Assembly: GCA_002337525.1 (NCBI GenBank)
Contig: DDGG01000017.1
Coordinates: 130,705 to 173,971, forward strand
Length of the DNA: 43,267 bases
From: Alphaproteobacteria bacterium UBA1908
GTDB taxonomy: Bacteria > Pseudomonadota > Alphaproteobacteria > Caedimonadales > UBA1908
Direction of reading: 5' to 3'
Shown one piece after another: positions 41,201-43,267 of this stretch. A model generated the notes under the pieces. The model did no database searches and was not told the DNA's origin. It worked only from the letters and a program-made list of their open reading frames with translations. Position 1 is the first letter of the stretch. Every line of letters starts with the position of its first letter. The translations under genes and the position numbers were made by a program.

Positions 41201-41912
41201 CACCCCGACCGCGCACGTTGGAAAAGTTGGTTCCTGTGCCTGATCCATATTTAAAAAGACGCGCCTCACGCGTCCATAAATCCATGATGCCTCCTTCATT
41301 AACAAGGTCATCACTAATACTTTGAATAAAGCAGGCATGAGGCTGAGGACGTGCATATGAAGTTTTAGATGCCGTTAATTTGCCTGTTTTTTCGTCTACA
41401 TAATGATGTCCCTGCGAAGGTCCATCAATGCCATAAGCCCAATGAAGTCCTGTATTGAACCATTGTGGAGAATTAGGAGCCGCCATTTGATTACACATCA
41501 TATAACGCAGTTCATCATAAAAAGCCTGCGCATCTTCTTCCGCTGTAAAATAGTTGTTTTTCCAGCCCCAGTAAGTCCATGTTCCCGCAAGACGATCAAA
41601 AACCTGGCACGCATCAGATTCACCAGTTGTTTTTGACTTTTGTTCAGATTCCGCATTAATATGACGGGATAACCACGCCGGAACACCTTTTTCTTCAACA
41701 CGCTTTAGCCTCTCGGGAACACCCGCCTTACGAAAATATTTTTGTGCCAATATGTCACAAGCCACCTGTGACCAGCTTGAGGGAACATTAATTCCTTCAA
41801 GTCGAAAAACGATAGATCCATCCGGGTTACGAATCTCGCTGTCTGTTTTTCGAAACGAAATACCCGTATACGGGCTTTGGCCTTTTTTAGTAAAGCGGCG
41901 TGTAATCTTCAT
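38235..41912 (-). CDS. nrdJ: Vitamin B12-dependent (class II) ribonucleotide reductase
   Basis: A 1,225-residue cytoplasmic enzyme that reduces ribonucleotides to deoxyribonucleotides using adenosylcobalamin. The ATG at 41912 is two codons inside the longest frame and has a GGGAC site. Landmarks are MAAPNSPQWFNTGLHWAYG, ARPQPHACFIQSISDDLVNE (an active-site Cys), YGSGTGTNFSNVRGRGESLS, the catalytic N-x-C-x-E stretch in ASNPCSEYMFLDDTACNLAS, and ESILTTLKDSLKSAFDVKFA. A TSCPD domain follows (YLRTGEYEDGSLGEIFVDMH, then SIGLQYGVPLEEYVEAFSF). The C-terminus has redox Cys pairs (DPCGECANF, CLKCMTCGSTSGCS). The length matches the large alphaproteobacterial NrdJ. No class I reductase is in the window. 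A NrdR box pair upstream suggests control by NrdR. Confidence 0.97.
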   Translation of the reverse strand: MKITRRFTKKGQSPYTGISFRKTDSEIRNPDGSIVFRLEGINVPSSWSQVACDILAQKYFRKAGVPERLKRVEEKGVPAWLSRHINAESEQKSKTTGESDACQVFDRLAGTWTYWGWKNNYFTAEEDAQAFYDELRYMMCNQMAAPNSPQWFNTGLHWAYGIDGPSQGHHYVDEKTGKLTASKTSYARPQPHACFIQSISDDLVNEGGIMDLWTREARLFKYGSGTGTNFSNVRGRGESLSGGGRSSGLMSFLKIGDRAAGAIKSGGTTRRAAKMVTVDVDHPDIEEYINWKVVEEQKVLALVTGSKIVQKHLNEVMGACQHGTAEDRFDPRKNSVLKKAIKVARKNMVSENYIQRVIQFARQGYTALEFETYDTNFDSEAYFTVSGQNSNNSVRIPNSFLEKVEKDQPWNLIRRTDGRVHETVKARDLWNKIGEAAWASADPGLQFDTTINEWHTCPESGRINASNPCSEYMFLDDTACNLASLNLTTFYDMTSETPTFDIESYRHACHLWTIVLEISVLMAQYPSREIAQRSYDFRTLGLGYANLGGLLMGMGHPYDSDEGRAVGGALASIMTGVSYATSAKLAEEHGAFSEFEKNRVSMLKVMRNHKRAAYGEADGYEQLSILPLPLEADKCPYSNFVDAAREAWDEALSLGEKHGYRNAQTTVIAPTGTIGLVMDCDTTGVEPDFATVKFKKLVGGGYFKIINRMIPKALKKLGYTESQVQDMIDYAVGHGTLEGAPAISFEELREKGFTESILTTLKDSLKSAFDVKFAFNKWTLGEEFCTKVLGLTKEQLNDVSFDILSALGYSRQEIEIANGYCCGTMTLEGAPHLKEEHLPVFDCANPCGRLGKRFLSAESHIRMMAAVQPFITGSISKTINMPNSATIEDCKDAYNLSWRLGLKCNALYRDGSKLSQPLNSSLLDDDDLEDEDDDALEAFLEQPRSAQVSKVSERVVEKMIEKVVYKSGRHKLPGRRKGYTQKAVVGGHKVYLRTGEYEDGSLGEIFVDMHKEGAAFRSMMNNFAMAISIGLQYGVPLEEYVEAFSFTRFEPSGMVSGNDAIKMATSILDYIFRELAISYLGRTDLAHADPTDLVPSAIGEAYKDDTEEPTTMTSAAALSHYTSNGYVRSNLYVLKGGKTIKNKDQVQATLGSTTTGNLALDNDADSSLEAGLVTGADSEVSNDQMKMARLKGYEGDPCGECANFTLVRNGTCLKCMTCGSTSGCS

Positions 41913-41956
41913 CGTCAATGTCCCAATTTGAATAAAATATTAATTTAATTGCAAAA

Positions 41957-42003
41957 ACACAATATATTCGCTAAAAATGACAAGAAAGCACTACATATTG
42001 TGG
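41957..42003. promoter_or_regulatory. Probable NrdR box pair upstream of nrdJ
   Basis: Two 16-bp sites start exactly 31 bases apart: ACACAATATATTCGCT (41957-41972) and GCACTACATATTGTGG (41988-42003). The NrdR consensus is the palindrome ACACAATATATTGTGT or close to it, normally in pairs about 31-32 bases apart. The first site has a perfect left half and the second a nearly perfect right half. They lie 45-91 bases upstream of the nrdJ ATG, where a repressor of ribonucleotide reductase genes would bind. The same stretch is upstream of the divergent ABC exporter gene. Confidence 0.6.
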
Positions 42004-42054
42004 TTATAAGATGATATTGAATCGATTATGCGTTCAGGTCAATAGGGTTTTTAC

Positions 42055-43267
42055 ATGAAATTTACGACAATAAAAAATAATAAAGATGCAAGTTTTGAAA
42101 CACTCAAAACCTTACTTCCATACTTATGGCCCAAGAAAAAGCGATCTCTAAAACTAATGGTTGTTGTCTCTTGTCTGTTTCTTGTCTTATCTAAACTGGC
42201 AAACATCACAGTTCCCATCATTTTTCGAGAACTAATTGACGAAATGGCAAACATGGAGGGTAAAAAGAATCTTGTTTTACTCCCTCTGGGCCTTATTATT
42301 TCCTATGGACTCGCGCGTATTGGATCACAGGTTTTTTCCGATTTAAAAGATGCTCTCTTTGCACGCGTCTCTCAACATGCTGTGAGAAAACTGGCCAAAG
42401 GAGTCTTTGATCACCTGCACCACCTCAGCCTGCGCTTTCATCTGGATCGCAAAACAGGAGGTGTGAGTCGTGCTATTGAACGAGGTACCAAGGGTATTGA
42501 AACTTTGCTCCGTTTTCTGGTTTTCAATATCATCCCCACTTTTTTGGAAATTACTTTTGTTGCCCTGGTTCTGTGGAAAATTTTTGGAATTGTTTTTGCC
42601 CTTGCAACCCTTGGAACACTGGGCCTTTATATTATTTTTACTCTTAAATATACCGAATGGCGCATGACTATTCTGCGTTCAATGAACAAGGTTGACAGTG
42701 AAGCCAACACAAAAGCCATCGACAGCCTTTTAAATTTCGAAACCGTCAAGTATTTTGGAAATGAAGAACACGAAGTGGCTCGTTACGACACATCCCTGAA
42801 AGAATATGAAAAACGCTTTGTCAAAAGCACTCAAAGCCTTTCAGGCCTTAACACCGGCCAAAGCATCATTGTCTCGGGGGGGCTCGTCCTGATTATGTGG
42901 ATGGCTTCTAAAGGTGTTTTGGAAGGCTCTTTAACCCTGGGAGATTTTGTACTGGTCAACACCTATCTGATTCAACTTTACATGCCACTCAATATCTTGG
43001 GATTTGCCTACCGCGAAATAAAGTTCTCCTTAATTAATCTGGAAGAAATGTTTGATCTCCTTCATGAGAAAGAAGAAATAGTAGATAGTGAGGGGGCGCA
43101 ACCTCTTGCCGTAACAAACGCAGAAATTGTTTTTAAAGATGTAGGATTTCATTATAATCCAGATCGTGAAATTCTGAAGAATATCTCATTCAGGGTTCCT
43201 GCAGGCAAAACAGTGGCCATTGTAGGATCAAGCGGAGCGGGAAAATCAACCCTGTCACGCCTTCTCT
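42055..43267 (+). CDS. Atm1/HMT1-type ABC exporter, N-terminal part (cut by window edge)
   Basis: The first 404 codons are present from the ATG at 42055 (AGGG site upstream). The N-terminal ABC membrane domain has about six helices: SLKLMVVVSCLFLVLSKLAN, NLVLLPLGLIISYGLARIGS, and others. The Atm1-family signature region includes LRFHLDRKTGGVSRAIERGT, DSLLNFETVKYFGNEEHEVA and FVLVNTYLIQLYMPLNILGF. The nucleotide-binding domain starts near residue 350 and shows Walker A GSSGAGKSTLSRLL before the window ends. Homologues export glutathione-linked or heavy-metal adducts and support iron-sulfur protein maturation. It is divergent from nrdJ. Confidence 0.92.
   Translation, partial: MKFTTIKNNKDASFETLKTLLPYLWPKKKRSLKLMVVVSCLFLVLSKLANITVPIIFRELIDEMANMEGKKNLVLLPLGLIISYGLARIGSQVFSDLKDALFARVSQHAVRKLAKGVFDHLHHLSLRFHLDRKTGGVSRAIERGTKGIETLLRFLVFNIIPTFLEITFVALVLWKIFGIVFALATLGTLGLYIIFTLKYTEWRMTILRSMNKVDSEANTKAIDSLLNFETVKYFGNEEHEVARYDTSLKEYEKRFVKSTQSLSGLNTGQSIIVSGGLVLIMWMASKGVLEGSLTLGDFVLVNTYLIQLYMPLNILGFAYREIKFSLINLEEMFDLLHEKEEIVDSEGAQPLAVTNAEIVFKDVGFHYNPDREILKNISFRVPAGKTVAIVGSSGAGKSTLSRLL

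Noticed and set aside
38235..41912. Several plus-strand open frames of 60-80 codons across nrdJ
   Set aside because: They are antisense shadows of a full-length, well-conserved gene.
41913..42054. Cobalamin riboswitch upstream of nrdJ
   Set aside because: The 142-base gap is too short for one, and I see none of the conserved B12-box sequence; the NrdR-like pair explains it better.
1..43267. tRNA, rRNA or defence-system genes
   Set aside because: I read the gaps on both strands and saw no tRNA cloverleaf, rRNA sequence, restriction-modification, Cas or abortive-infection signature apart from the dead YafQ remnant.

Overview
This is a 43 kb, AT-rich, gene-dense piece of a bacterial chromosome, most likely from an alphaproteobacterium related to the host-associated Holosporales/Rhodospirillales. 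The evidence is the gene order miaB-phoH-ybeY-corC-lnt downstream of a MucR-type regulator, a YbjN gene followed immediately by proC, a YejABEF-type transporter, an alphaproteobacterial petABC operon, a class II (B12-dependent) ribonucleotide reductase, and many dispersed hairpin repeats and decayed insertion sequences. The assignment rests on gene content and protein similarity that I recognise, not on a search.

Layout. 1-2019 (minus): start of proC, a YbjN-like chaperone, an MscS channel. 2020-2808: a 187-bp tandem array of dispersed hairpin repeats. 2809-6460 (minus): a Cys/Pro-rich secreted protein, an outer-membrane beta-barrel, a patatin phospholipase and upp. 6642-9480: an unknown secreted protein, a Tat-exported MepK-like peptidase, nusB and a FliL-like protein, separated by more repeats. 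9914-16085: an S9 peptidase and lnt, now separated by a 2.56-kb IS6-like insertion (11951-14511). The insertion holds a secreted histidine phosphatase, a decayed second copy of it, two transposase remnants and a YafQ-like toxin remnant. 16242-20788 (minus): corC, ybeY, phoH, miaB, mucR. 21056-22318: a concentrative nucleoside transporter. 22460-33854 (plus): rmuC, a membrane-anchored cytochrome c, yejABEF, uvrB and a repeats-in-toxin/DUF4114 protein. 33861-34730 (minus): a D-amino acid aminotransferase. 35020-37654 (plus): the cytochrome bc1 complex. 37707-38066: a 161-bp tandem repeat array. 38235-41912 (minus): nrdJ, with a likely NrdR box pair upstream. From 42055 (plus): a truncated Atm1-type ABC exporter.

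Together the genes suggest a respiring bacterium (bc1, cytochrome c) that imports nucleosides and peptides (NupC, Yej, Upp), makes deoxynucleotides with a cobalamin enzyme, and exports envelope or effector-like proteins (patatin, RTX/DUF4114, beta-barrel). The most interesting part is the insertion between lnt and the S9 peptidase. It has matching terminal repeats and a 7-8 bp target duplication. Removing it in silico restores one reading frame that gives the peptidase a normal signal peptide, whose first part is now stranded in the tail of lnt. I found no CRISPR array, defence island, rRNA or tRNA gene, and no clearly new multi-gene system.
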